Below, one piece after another: positions 1 through 7,483 of a stretch of 64,000 nt of DNA. This DNA is from Catenulispora sp. MAP5-51 (GTDB taxonomy: Bacteria; Actinomycetota; Actinomycetes; Streptomycetales; Catenulisporaceae): the NCBI RefSeq assembly GCF_041261205.1, contig NZ_JBGCCH010000011.1, forward strand, positions 124,001 to 188,000, read 5' to 3'. The notes under the pieces were generated by a model, which was not told the origin of the DNA, ran no database searches, and saw only the letters and a program-made list of their open reading frames with translations. Numbering within the stretch: position 1 is the first letter of the stretch; each line of letters starts with the position of its first letter. Both the position numbers and the translations under genes were made by a program.

Positions 1-68
1 GCGTCCGCGGTGTTCAGGGCGGGTTCGATATGCCCGGCGCTGCCGCCGCCGGCGATGACCACATGCAC
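1..68 (-). CDS. murG: MurG, N-terminal fragment (UDP-GlcNAc:lipid I transferase)
   Basis: Only the first 22 codons lie in the window; the gene runs off the left edge. The reading starts at a GTG and gives a Rossmann glycine-rich loop, GGGSAGHIEPAL, which is the signature opening of actinobacterial MurG, the enzyme that adds GlcNAc to lipid I on the cytoplasmic face of the membrane. It begins 9 bp after the ftsW stop on the same strand, the order expected in a dcw operon, so the two are probably co-transcribed. The start is the first GTG of the motif; no strong ribosome site is visible. Confidence 0.85.
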   Translation of the reverse strand, partial: MHVVIAGGGSAGHIEPALNTAD

Positions 69-77
69 CCGGCCACC

Positions 78-1331
78 CTATCGGTCGGCGGGGGCCGATT
101 CCGGACGCGGTGCGGTGACGCCGCGGTCGCGGACCGTGGCCGGGTCGATCGGCTCCGGGCGCCGTCTGGCGAAGGACATGAGCATCCCCACCGCCGTCAA
201 CGAGGGCAGCAGCGACGACCCGCCGTAGGAGACGAAGGGCAACGGCACCCCCGCGATCGGCAGCACGCCGGTCACCGCCCCCAGGTTGATCATCATCTGC
301 GCGGCCAGCCAGACCGTGACCGAGGCCGAGACCAGCCGCACGAACGGATCGTCGGTCCGCAGCGCCATCCGGATCCCGGCGTAGGACAGCGTGAGGAACA
401 GCGCCAGCACCGTCAGCGCGCCGATCAGCCCCAACTCCTCGCCGATGATGGCGAAGATCATGTCGGTCTGCACCTCGGGCAGCTGCCCCCACCGCTGCTT
501 GCTGGCGCCCAGCCCCTCCCCGAACCAGCCGCCGCTGGCCAGCGCCTGGAAGGCGTGGATGGCCTGATACCCGGTCCCGCCGGGGTCGTTCTCCGGGCTG
601 AGGAAGTTGGTGAACCGGCGCACCCGCGAGGGCCGCATCAAGATGGCCAGCGTCGCCAGGCCCATCGCGGAAGCCACCATGATCGAGAACAGCCGCCCCG
701 GGGCCCCGGCCGTGAACAGCAGGCAGAACACGATGGCGACGATGATTATCGAGGTCCCCATGTCCCCGCCCATCATCACCAGCGCGATGATCACCACGGC
801 CCCCGGCACCAGCGGCACCAGCAGGTGGTCCCAGGTGGTGAGCAGCTTCTCCTTGCGCACCAGCAGGTCGGCGCCCCACAGCACCAGCGCCAGCTTGGCG
901 AACTCACTGGGCTGCACCGTCAGCGGCCCGATGATCAGCCAGTTCTTGTTCCCGTTGTGCGAGGACCCGATGGCCAGCACCAGCAGCAGCGCCAGCACGG
1001 TCCCCACGAGCGCCGGATAGGCCAGCGTCCGGTACGCCTTCGGCGGCAGCCGCGAGGCCCCCCACATGAGCATGAGCCCCAGCACCGCGGAGATCGCCTG
1101 GTTCTGGATCGAGGAGAACATCGGCCGCCCGTTGACCATGTTGTTCACACTCGAGGCCGAGAACACCTCCAGCAGCCCGATCCCGAGCAGCAGCAGCACC
1201 GCCCCGACGAGCAGGTAGTACGACGTGAGTTCGAGGTCGAACAGCGATTTCAGAACCGCGCGACGGGCCCGCAGCACCCGGACGGCGTTCTTCAACGGCG
1301 ACGCCGGCGGGCCCGAGGCCTGTTCACTCAT
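78..1331 (-). CDS. ftsW: FtsW, SEDS-family peptidoglycan glycosyltransferase
   Basis: A 417-residue polytopic membrane protein of the SEDS family, which polymerises lipid II at the septum together with a class B penicillin-binding protein. A charged cytoplasmic N-terminus (about residues 1-35) is followed by roughly ten hydrophobic segments. The hallmark PLPFVSYGGSS motif lies near residue 380, just before the last helix and a short basic tail. AAGGA just before the ATG is a plausible ribosome site. The identity as FtsW rather than RodA rests on the murG gene that follows directly. Unusually, murD does not precede it: four other genes occupy the interval, so ftsW-murG needs its own promoter. 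Confidence 0.93.
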   Translation of the reverse strand: MSEQASGPPASPLKNAVRVLRARRAVLKSLFDLELTSYYLLVGAVLLLLGIGLLEVFSASSVNNMVNGRPMFSSIQNQAISAVLGLMLMWGASRLPPKAYRTLAYPALVGTVLALLLVLAIGSSHNGNKNWLIIGPLTVQPSEFAKLALVLWGADLLVRKEKLLTTWDHLLVPLVPGAVVIIALVMMGGDMGTSIIIVAIVFCLLFTAGAPGRLFSIMVASAMGLATLAILMRPSRVRRFTNFLSPENDPGGTGYQAIHAFQALASGGWFGEGLGASKQRWGQLPEVQTDMIFAIIGEELGLIGALTVLALFLTLSYAGIRMALRTDDPFVRLVSASVTVWLAAQMMINLGAVTGVLPIAGVPLPFVSYGGSSLLPSLTAVGMLMSFARRRPEPIDPATVRDRGVTAPRPESAPADR

Positions 1332-1833
1332 GGTCCTTAGGGTAGCCAGCCACCGGTGGACGCGGCGTCAGCTTGGGACGGGGTGTCGGGGCGGTGGGTT
1401 TAGCACACGAAACACGGGTGGTTGTGACTTGCTATAACTGTGCGATTGCGCCCGGCGTGGTGTGGATGCGGTTTGTTCGTGGGCTGACAGGCACAGGCGT
1501 TTCATGACAACAATCCGGGACAAACCCGATCCGTGGTGGCGACGACGTCCACTCCGCACGGCACAGCGGCGGCCGGGCAGTGTGTGCGTGAGGTGCGGGA
1601 ACCGTTCCCACGAAGCCGTAAAAAAGCCTGTAAGCCCCCATACAGACCATGAAGACCCAAAAAGTCATCTTCACCCCCTTCTCCACAAGCGACCACCCCG
1701 GCCCAGCCCGCGCCCGAAGGAACAGCGGCTACAGTGGGCCTTCGTATTGCCTCTGCCGCATGCCGTATCGTCTTCGCGCGCCGCACAGGCAATGCCTTGT
1801 TATGCCCGTAGCCGCTTCGGGGGTCCGTACTGC
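1332..1833. other. Intergenic stretch between ftsW and the GT87 gene
   Basis: About 500 bp without a convincing gene. Base composition is more mixed than in the coding regions, and the open frame that extends the GT87 gene upstream to position 1462 is rich in Arg, Pro and His with no membrane or domain character. A TATAAC box near 1431 could be a -10 element for the rightward gene, but no good -35 accompanies it. Divergent promoters for ftsW-murG and the glycosyltransferase must lie here. Confidence 0.5.
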
Positions 1834-3267
1834 ATGCCGCTCATACCCGCTGCCATCGGCCCCGTTCGCGACGCCGGTAAGGCCGCGTACACCTCTTTGC
1901 GCCGGGGCGAGCGCGTCAGGTATTCGGGCATCGCTTCCCAACACCTCCGCATCCCGCGCGGCAAGACGCTGGCCGTGGTCGGCGTCGTGGCCTTCGTGCT
2001 CTCGGTCTGGCTGCGGATCGCCGTGGTCTCGGCGCATCCGCAGAACCTGTGGCTCACCGTCGACCTCAGCGTCTACTACGACGCCGGCAAGTCGCTGGCG
2101 CACAACGAGGGCGGCCTGTACTCCGCCGGGTTCGGGGTCGGGAACCTGCCCTACCTCTATCCCCCGCTGACCGCGCTCGGCTTCCATGAGCTGACCTGGC
2201 TCGACTTCGAGCAGGTCAGGGTGCTGACGGCGGCGGTGAGCATCGGGTGCCTGGTGACGGTCGCCTGGTCGGCGTGGGGCCTGCTCGGCTACCGGCCGGG
2301 TCTCGGGCGGGTCGGGGCCACCGGGGTCGTCGCCGCCGTGGGCATCTGGCTGGAGCCGGTGCACTCGAACCTGAACCTCGGCCAGGTCAACGTGCTGCTG
2401 ATGGCGCTGGTCGTGGCGGATCTGGCGCAGGCCGACCGGCGGTGGACCAAGGGCGTGGGGATCGGGCTGGCCACGGCGATCAAGCTGACCCCGGGCCTGT
2501 TCATCGTCTACCTGCTCCTGACGCGGCGCTTCCGGGCCGCGGCCGTCGCCGCCGGCACTTTCGTGGCAGTCAGCGGCGGGGTGTGGGCGGTCCTGCCGAA
2601 GGCCTCGCACGCGTTCTGGTTCCACGCCATCGGCATCACCCCCTTCAGCCGCGACTACGCCGCGAACCAGTCGCTGCAGGGCATGTTCCTGCGGCTGCTG
2701 AACAACAGCGACAGCGGGGCGAAGGTCCCGTGGCTGCTGGCCAGCGCCCTGATCGTGGTGGCCGGGCTGGTCGCCGCCGCGCTGGCCGCGAACCGCGGCG
2801 CGGAGCTGCTCGGCGGCTGCGTGGTCGCGGTCGTCGCGCTGGAGGTCTCGCCGATCTCCTGGACCTGCCACTGGGTGTGGTTCGAGCCGCTGGTCGTGCT
2901 CGGGTTCCACGCGGCCATCCGGTCGCGGCAGCGCGCGAAACTGGTGTGGGTGACGGTCTGCACGATCGCCGCGCTGGCCTGGCCGATGCGGGTCGACGAC
3001 TCCGGCGGCTCGGATCCCCGACAGCCGCTCATCCCGACCGGGCTGATCAACTACGCGCCGCGCCTCCAAGGCCGTGAGGAAGCCTGGGACCCCTTCCAGA
3101 TCCTGTACGGCAACGGGTATGTGCTCGGTGGAGTGGTGCTCGTGGTGGCCGTGTTGGTTGGGGAGTTGCGCCGCCTCAACCACCGCGAGTCCGCTCCCGA
3201 CAGCCTGATCCGCCCCCGGCCCGCCAGCGCCGCGCCGGCCAACAGCACCACGGCGCCGGCAGCCTGA
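1834..3267 (+). CDS. GT87-family polyprenol-linked mannosyltransferase-like membrane protein
   Basis: About 477 residues with roughly ten membrane segments. Features fit GT87 (DUF2029), the family of mycobacterial PimE and related alpha-mannosyltransferases that use polyprenyl-phosphate mannose on the outer face of the membrane: an aspartate in the first extracytoplasmic loop (VDLSVYYDAGKSL), the LYPPLTAL segment, and NLGQVNVLLMALV followed by KLTPGLFIVYLL. The ATG at 1834 has GGGGG about 12 bp upstream; an in-frame ATG at 1792 is the alternative. The last membrane helix (around VLGGVVLVVAVLV) is encoded within a 217-bp overlap with the converging DMT gene. Acceptor unknown; a wall or lipoglycan glycan is a guess from the family. 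Confidence 0.8.
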   Translation: MPLIPAAIGPVRDAGKAAYTSLRRGERVRYSGIASQHLRIPRGKTLAVVGVVAFVLSVWLRIAVVSAHPQNLWLTVDLSVYYDAGKSLAHNEGGLYSAGFGVGNLPYLYPPLTALGFHELTWLDFEQVRVLTAAVSIGCLVTVAWSAWGLLGYRPGLGRVGATGVVAAVGIWLEPVHSNLNLGQVNVLLMALVVADLAQADRRWTKGVGIGLATAIKLTPGLFIVYLLLTRRFRAAAVAAGTFVAVSGGVWAVLPKASHAFWFHAIGITPFSRDYAANQSLQGMFLRLLNNSDSGAKVPWLLASALIVVAGLVAAALAANRGAELLGGCVVAVVALEVSPISWTCHWVWFEPLVVLGFHAAIRSRQRAKLVWVTVCTIAALAWPMRVDDSGGSDPRQPLIPTGLINYAPRLQGREEAWDPFQILYGNGYVLGGVVLVVAVLVGELRRLNHRESAPDSLIRPRPASAAPANSTTAPAA

Positions 3268-4103
3268 ACGGTCGTGAACGACTCGCCGAGGAAAAACGTG
3301 GCGCAGGCCGTGTTCACCGCCGGTACGAGGAACATCATCAGCGACGCGCTGGCCGGGCCGACCGCGGCGACTCCCCGGTAGTAGAAGACGTTCGCGACCG
3401 CCGTGGCACCGATCGCCAGGTAGGCGACGTTGACCCAGACCCCTGACGGCACCGCGCCCCACTGCACCTTCCCCCAGTCCGGCGCCGCGATCACAGCCAG
3501 CAGAACAGCACCGGTGCACGTCGCGTACGCCATCGCGGTCAGCGGCTCGATCCCGGCCAGCACCTTGGGCGCCGCGAGGGTGAACGCCGCCCAACACACC
3601 GCGCTCAGCACGTAGAGCAGGTCCCCGGCCAGCCGGTGCGAGCCGCCGCCGGCGCTGTTCGCACCGACCAGGTAGGCCGCCGCGCCGGCCAGGCCCAGCG
3701 CGAGGCCGACCAGCCGGCGGCGCGAGGCCTTCTCACGTCCGCTGACCAGCAGGAACGCCGTGGTCAGCACCGGACTCATCACCGGGATCAGGATCCCGCC
3801 GTCCAACGACGGCGCGAGCGAGAGCCCCCAGAAGAAGAAGCCGTTGTAGGCGAAGACGCCCAGCACCCCGGCCAGGCACGCCCGGCCCGCGGCCCGCACG
3901 CCCACGCGAGGGGTCCGGCCGGTCAGCGCCATCGCCACCAGGAGCGCGATCGCGCCGCCGCCGAAGCGGAGGGTGGCGGCCACGGGGTGCGGGACGTGAT
4001 CGACCACGGCCTCCGAACTGGAGAACGCGCCGCCCCACAACATCATGGTCATCGCGAGGAACAGGTAGGGGTTCGGCGCACCCGCCGACCGTCGAGCTGA
4101 CAT
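3051..4103 (-). CDS. EamA/DMT-family transporter
   Basis: About 350 residues with ten predicted helices arranged as two EamA repeats, typical of drug/metabolite exporters of the RhtA/YdcZ type. The start MSARRSAG is at 4103; longer upstream reading would run into the divergent AraC gene. Conserved helices end near LLAGAALAGRGR, after which about 55 residues rich in Thr, Pro, Ser and Arg follow. That tail is exactly the antisense of the end of the GT87 gene, so it looks like read-through after loss of an ancestral stop rather than a functional domain. It is paired head-to-head with an AraC-type regulator, a common exporter/regulator arrangement. Confidence 0.82.
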   Translation of the reverse strand: MSARRSAGAPNPYLFLAMTMMLWGGAFSSSEAVVDHVPHPVAATLRFGGGAIALLVAMALTGRTPRVGVRAAGRACLAGVLGVFAYNGFFFWGLSLAPSLDGGILIPVMSPVLTTAFLLVSGREKASRRRLVGLALGLAGAAAYLVGANSAGGGSHRLAGDLLYVLSAVCWAAFTLAAPKVLAGIEPLTAMAYATCTGAVLLAVIAAPDWGKVQWGAVPSGVWVNVAYLAIGATAVANVFYYRGVAAVGPASASLMMFLVPAVNTACATFFLGESFTTVQAAGAVVLLAGAALAGRGRIRLSGADSRWLRRRNSPTNTATTSTTPPSTYPLPYRIWKGSQASSRPWRRGA

Positions 4104-4194
4104 GCCCCGATCCTGGTCCGCGTCCCAGCATCCGGTCTTGAACGCTCGTGCGGCGCCGAAGCCACAGACTCGGGGAATGCAGACCGGGGGCACA

Positions 4195-5073
4195 ATGAGC
4201 ACCATGGCGGGGACGGCGAACGCCCGAGGCTGGGCCGAGTACTGGCGCGACGACACGCGCGGCCTGGAGGCCATGCACGCCCGCTTCCGCGACCACGTGT
4301 ACGCCCCGCACTCGCACGACGCCTACTCCTTCGGCGTCACCGACGCCGGCGCGCAGCAGTTCCACTGCCGCGGGGCCCTGCACACCAGCGCCGCCGGCAT
4401 GGTCATGGCCCTGAACCCCGACGACCCGCACGACGGCCGCGCCGCCGCCGACCTCGGCTACCACTACCGCATCGTGCACGTCTCCCCACAGATCGTCCGC
4501 GCGGTCCTGGCCGACGCCGCGGACTCCTCCGATCACGCCGATCCGCTGGGAGCCGCCGCTCCCCTGCCGCTGTTCACCAATCCGGTGCTCGGCGACCGGC
4601 GCCTGGCCGACTCCATCGCCCGCCTGCACGCCGCGCTGGCCGCCGACGCCAGCCCGCTGGCCCGCGACGAGCGCCTGCGCGCCGTCATCCTGGGCGCGCA
4701 CCTGCGCGGCGCGACCCGTCCGCCGCGTATCAGGACCCTGGCCGACAGGGCACAGCGCGAGGCAGCGCGCCGCGCCAGGGACCTGATGCGCGAGGCGTAT
4801 CCCGAGCCGCTGCCGGTGGAACTGCTCGCCGCGGCCGCGGGGTGCAGCAGGTTCGCGCTCTACCGCGCCTTCTCCGCCGAGTTCGGCATGTCCCCCAGCG
4901 ACTACGAACGCCAGCTGCGCCTGCGCCACGCTCGCTCGCTGCTGGCCGCCGGCACCACCCCGGCCGACGTCGCGGCGGCCACCGGCTTCGCCGACCAGGC
5001 GCACCTGGCGCGCTGGTTCAAGCGCGCGTACGGGATCACGCCGGGGGTCTTCGCGCGGGGCGCGGGCGGATAG
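4195..5073 (+). CDS. AraC-family transcriptional regulator
   Basis: About 292 residues. The N-terminal half is a cupin-like AraC ligand-binding domain (HSHDAYSFGV near residue 35, then a conserved NPDDPHDG). The C-terminal 100 residues form the double helix-turn-helix: first helix pair around LAAAAGCSRFALYRAF, second around VAAATGFADQAHLARWFKRAYGITPG, the classic AraC signature. The start at 4195 has GGGGG four bases upstream; ATGs at 4177 and 4204 are alternatives. It is divergent from the DMT exporter with under 100 bp between them, so it probably controls that exporter and itself. The ligand cannot be read from the sequence. Confidence 0.88.
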   Translation: MSTMAGTANARGWAEYWRDDTRGLEAMHARFRDHVYAPHSHDAYSFGVTDAGAQQFHCRGALHTSAAGMVMALNPDDPHDGRAAADLGYHYRIVHVSPQIVRAVLADAADSSDHADPLGAAAPLPLFTNPVLGDRRLADSIARLHAALAADASPLARDERLRAVILGAHLRGATRPPRIRTLADRAQREAARRARDLMREAYPEPLPVELLAAAAGCSRFALYRAFSAEFGMSPSDYERQLRLRHARSLLAAGTTPADVAAATGFADQAHLARWFKRAYGITPGVFARGAGG

Positions 5074-5152
5074 GCGGACAGCCGATTCCGGGTCTGCTCT
5101 CTGATATCAGAGGGCTACCGTCGAACAGACGAGCGGCATATTTTGTCTGACC

Positions 5153-5800
5153 ATGAGCTACGAAATCCCGCCGGAGGCCCACCGCCTGCACGCGGAAGGC
5201 CGCTCCGCGGGCTCCCGCGGCGACTACGACCTGGCGCTCACCCTGCTCGGCCGGGCCGCGGCCCTGGCGCCGGACTGGCCCTACCCGCCGTACGACGCGG
5301 CCTTCACGCACCTGATGCGCGGCGACACCCGCGCCGCCCAGAACCTGTACGAACGCGTGGCCGGCCTGTCCCCCACCGGGTTCTTCACCTGCCGCACCAC
5401 GCTGGACATGCTGCGCCGCGAGCACGACGGCCGGCTGGCCCCGGGCTTCTCCCGGGCCTTCGTGCAGCTGGAATGGATGGAGGACCGCGTGGAGAAGACG
5501 CGGATCCTGCGCGGCATCACGCAGCGCTTCCCCGGATTCCCGCCGGCCTGGAAGGAACTCTCCCTGCTGCTGGAGGACCCGCAGGACCGCCTGATCGCGA
5601 TGGACAACGGCCTGGCCGGCGACCCCGATCCGGAGACCAGGACCACGCTGCTGCTGAACAAGGCCGGGCTGTACGCCTCGCTCGGCGACGTCATCGCGGC
5701 CACCGCGCTGTACTCGGTCATCGCCGACGATCCCGATGTGACGCCGACCGGGGCGGCTTTCGCCAGGGCTTTCCGGGACAACCGGATGCCGGGGCTGTAG
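5153..5800 (+). CDS. TPR-like hypothetical protein
   Basis: A 215-residue soluble protein with no signal peptide. Residues 5-75 show helix-pair spacing with small and aromatic residues typical of tetratricopeptide repeats (GDYDLALTLLGRAAALAPDW, then a second copy RGDTRAAQNLYERVAGLSP); a weaker repeat lies near residues 165-200 (LLNKAGLYASLGDVIAATALYSVIA). The middle third has no recognisable domain. It follows the AraC gene by 80 bp on the same strand and ends 28 bp before the convergent murD stop. Protein-protein interaction is the only function inferable. Confidence 0.7.
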   Translation: MSYEIPPEAHRLHAEGRSAGSRGDYDLALTLLGRAAALAPDWPYPPYDAAFTHLMRGDTRAAQNLYERVAGLSPTGFFTCRTTLDMLRREHDGRLAPGFSRAFVQLEWMEDRVEKTRILRGITQRFPGFPPAWKELSLLLEDPQDRLIAMDNGLAGDPDPETRTTLLLNKAGLYASLGDVIAATALYSVIADDPDVTPTGAAFARAFRDNRMPGL

Positions 5801-5827
5801 GGCTCGCCTGCTCCCCCGGCTTCCTGC

Positions 5828-7378
5828 CTACTCGCCGGATTCCGCGGCATCCCCGGATTGCCCGGCGTCTCCGGCGTCCCCGCCGTCCCCGGATTCCCCG
5901 GCCTCCCGCGCCTTCAGCTCCCGCACCGCCTCGGCGAAGACGTCCCCGCGCTGTCCGTACGACGTGAACATGTCCATCGACGCGCACGCCGGCGCCAGCA
6001 GCACCGTGTCCCCCGACACGGCCATGGCGCGCGCCGCGGCCACCGCCTCGGCCATCACCTCGGCGGCCCGCTCCGGGCCCGGGCCGCCGAGGTCGACCAC
6101 CGGAACCTCCGGCGCGCGGCGGCGCAGCGCCTCGGCGACCAGGTGGCGTTCGGCGCCGAACAGGACCGCGCCGCGCAGCCGCTTGGCGTGCCGCTCGACC
6201 AGGTCGTCGAACTCCGCGCCCTTGGCCAGGCCGCCGGCCAGCCAGACCACGTGGTCGTAGGCACCGATGGAGGCCGAGGCGGCGTGCGGGTTGGTGGCCT
6301 TGGAGTCGTCGACGAAGTCCACGCCGTCCGTCGTCGCGACCCAGGCGATGCGGTGCGGCTCGGGCCGGAACTCTCGCAGCCCGTCGCGCACCGCCGTGGG
6401 CTCCACGCCGTAGGCGCGGACCAGCGCGGCGGCGGCCAGCGCGTTGGCGATGTTGTGCGGGGCCTGCGGTTCGACGTCGTAGACGGTACCCAGCTCCGCG
6501 GCGCTGGTGCGGCGGTCGGGGATGAAGGCGCGGTCGGCCAGGATGCCGTCCACCACGCCGAGCATCGACAGCCCCGGCGCGCCGAGCGTGAACCCGATCG
6601 CCCGGCAGCCCTCGACGACCTCGGCGTCCTCCACCAGCCGCACCGTCTCCAGATCGGCGGCGTTGTACACGGCGGCGACCTGGGTGTTCTCGTACGCCCG
6701 GCCCTTGGCCGCGACGTAGTCGGCGTACGACCCGTGCCAGTCGATGTGGTCCGGCGCGATGTTGAGCACCACCGAGGCCAGCGGACTGAGCGTGGAGCTC
6801 CAGTACAGCTGGTAGCTCGACAGCTCGATGACCAGCACCTCGAACGGCTCCCCGGCCTCGCCGGCGGCCTGCCCCCGCAGCACCGCGTCGAGCACCGGAT
6901 ACCCGATGTTGCCGCAGGCCACGACGTTCTTCCCGGCCTGCTTGAGCATCGACTCGGCCATCCGCACCGTGGTGCTCTTGCCGTTGGTCCCGGTCACCAC
7001 CAGCCAGGGTGCGTAGCTCCCGTCGGCCAACGGAGCCCGCAACCGCCACGCCAGCTCCGCGTCGCCCCAGATCGGCACCCCGGCCTCCCGCGCCGCCGTC
7101 ACGATCGGCGCCGAAGGAGGCATCCCCGGGCTGACCACCAGCAGCTCGGTCCCCTCGGGCAGGGTCTCGTCGTCGCCCAGACGGAGGGTGGCACCCTGCG
7201 CGGCGGCCTGCGCGGCCCGGCTGGTCGTCACCTCGTCGTCGTACCGGTCGATCAGCGTCACCCGCGCCCCGCGCGCCAGCAGCGCCGCCGACGCCGACAA
7301 CCCGACGACCCGGGCTCCGACGACGGTGACGGCGGCGCCGTCGAACTGCACAGGACCAGAGGCGGCGAAGGGGTTCAT
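5828..7378 (-). CDS. murD: MurD, UDP-N-acetylmuramoyl-L-alanine:D-glutamate ligase
   Basis: A 516-residue Mur ligase that adds D-glutamate to UDP-MurNAc-L-Ala in the cytoplasm. An N-terminal Rossmann-like domain (VTVVGARVVGLSASAALLARG) is followed by the ATP loop VTGTNGKST (around residue 128), the CGNIGYP motif, the central-domain histidine in NIAPDHIDWH, and VDDSKATNPHA, a Mur-ligase signature. The last ~28 residues are a Gly/Asp/Ser/Glu tail (AREAGESGDGGDAGDAG and onward) encoded by a degenerate repeat, extra relative to typical MurD. The gene is isolated: neither mraY/murF upstream nor ftsW directly downstream, unlike the usual dcw operon. Confidence 0.95.
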   Translation of the reverse strand: MNPFAASGPVQFDGAAVTVVGARVVGLSASAALLARGARVTLIDRYDDEVTTSRAAQAAAQGATLRLGDDETLPEGTELLVVSPGMPPSAPIVTAAREAGVPIWGDAELAWRLRAPLADGSYAPWLVVTGTNGKSTTVRMAESMLKQAGKNVVACGNIGYPVLDAVLRGQAAGEAGEPFEVLVIELSSYQLYWSSTLSPLASVVLNIAPDHIDWHGSYADYVAAKGRAYENTQVAAVYNAADLETVRLVEDAEVVEGCRAIGFTLGAPGLSMLGVVDGILADRAFIPDRRTSAAELGTVYDVEPQAPHNIANALAAAALVRAYGVEPTAVRDGLREFRPEPHRIAWVATTDGVDFVDDSKATNPHAASASIGAYDHVVWLAGGLAKGAEFDDLVERHAKRLRGAVLFGAERHLVAEALRRRAPEVPVVDLGGPGPERAAEVMAEAVAAARAMAVSGDTVLLAPACASMDMFTSYGQRGDVFAEAVRELKAREAGESGDGGDAGDAGQSGDAAESGE

Positions 7379-7408
7379 GGCTCAAAGCCTATTGGGTCTC
7401 ATGTGATG

Positions 7409-7437
7409 TTGACGCGGTGATCACCGCGGCTGTAGAA
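7409..7437 (+). promoter_or_regulatory. Promoter with embedded 16-bp palindrome before the CWB2 gene
   Basis: TTGACG (7409-7414) and GTAGAA (7432-7437) are separated by 17 bp and drive rightward. Between them, and overlapping the -35 by two bases, lies the perfect 16-bp palindrome CGCGGTGATCACCGCG (7413-7428). A repressor dimer bound there would block polymerase. It sits in the 105-bp gap between divergent murD and the wall-binding protein gene, so it could affect both. Confidence 0.5.
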
Positions 7438-7483
7438 CCTGCTCGGCTGTTCGAATGTCTACGATCCCGTGGGGGGATGAGCT

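Noticed and set aside
1462-1833. Upstream extension of the GT87 glycosyltransferase
   Set aside because: The added residues are Arg/Pro/His-rich without membrane character or codon bias of the region, and a membrane protein of normal size begins at 1834 (or 1792).
3636-4100. Plus-strand frame of 154 codons inside the DMT exporter gene
   Set aside because: Arg/Gln/His-rich antisense shadow; the minus-strand frame has ten membrane helices.
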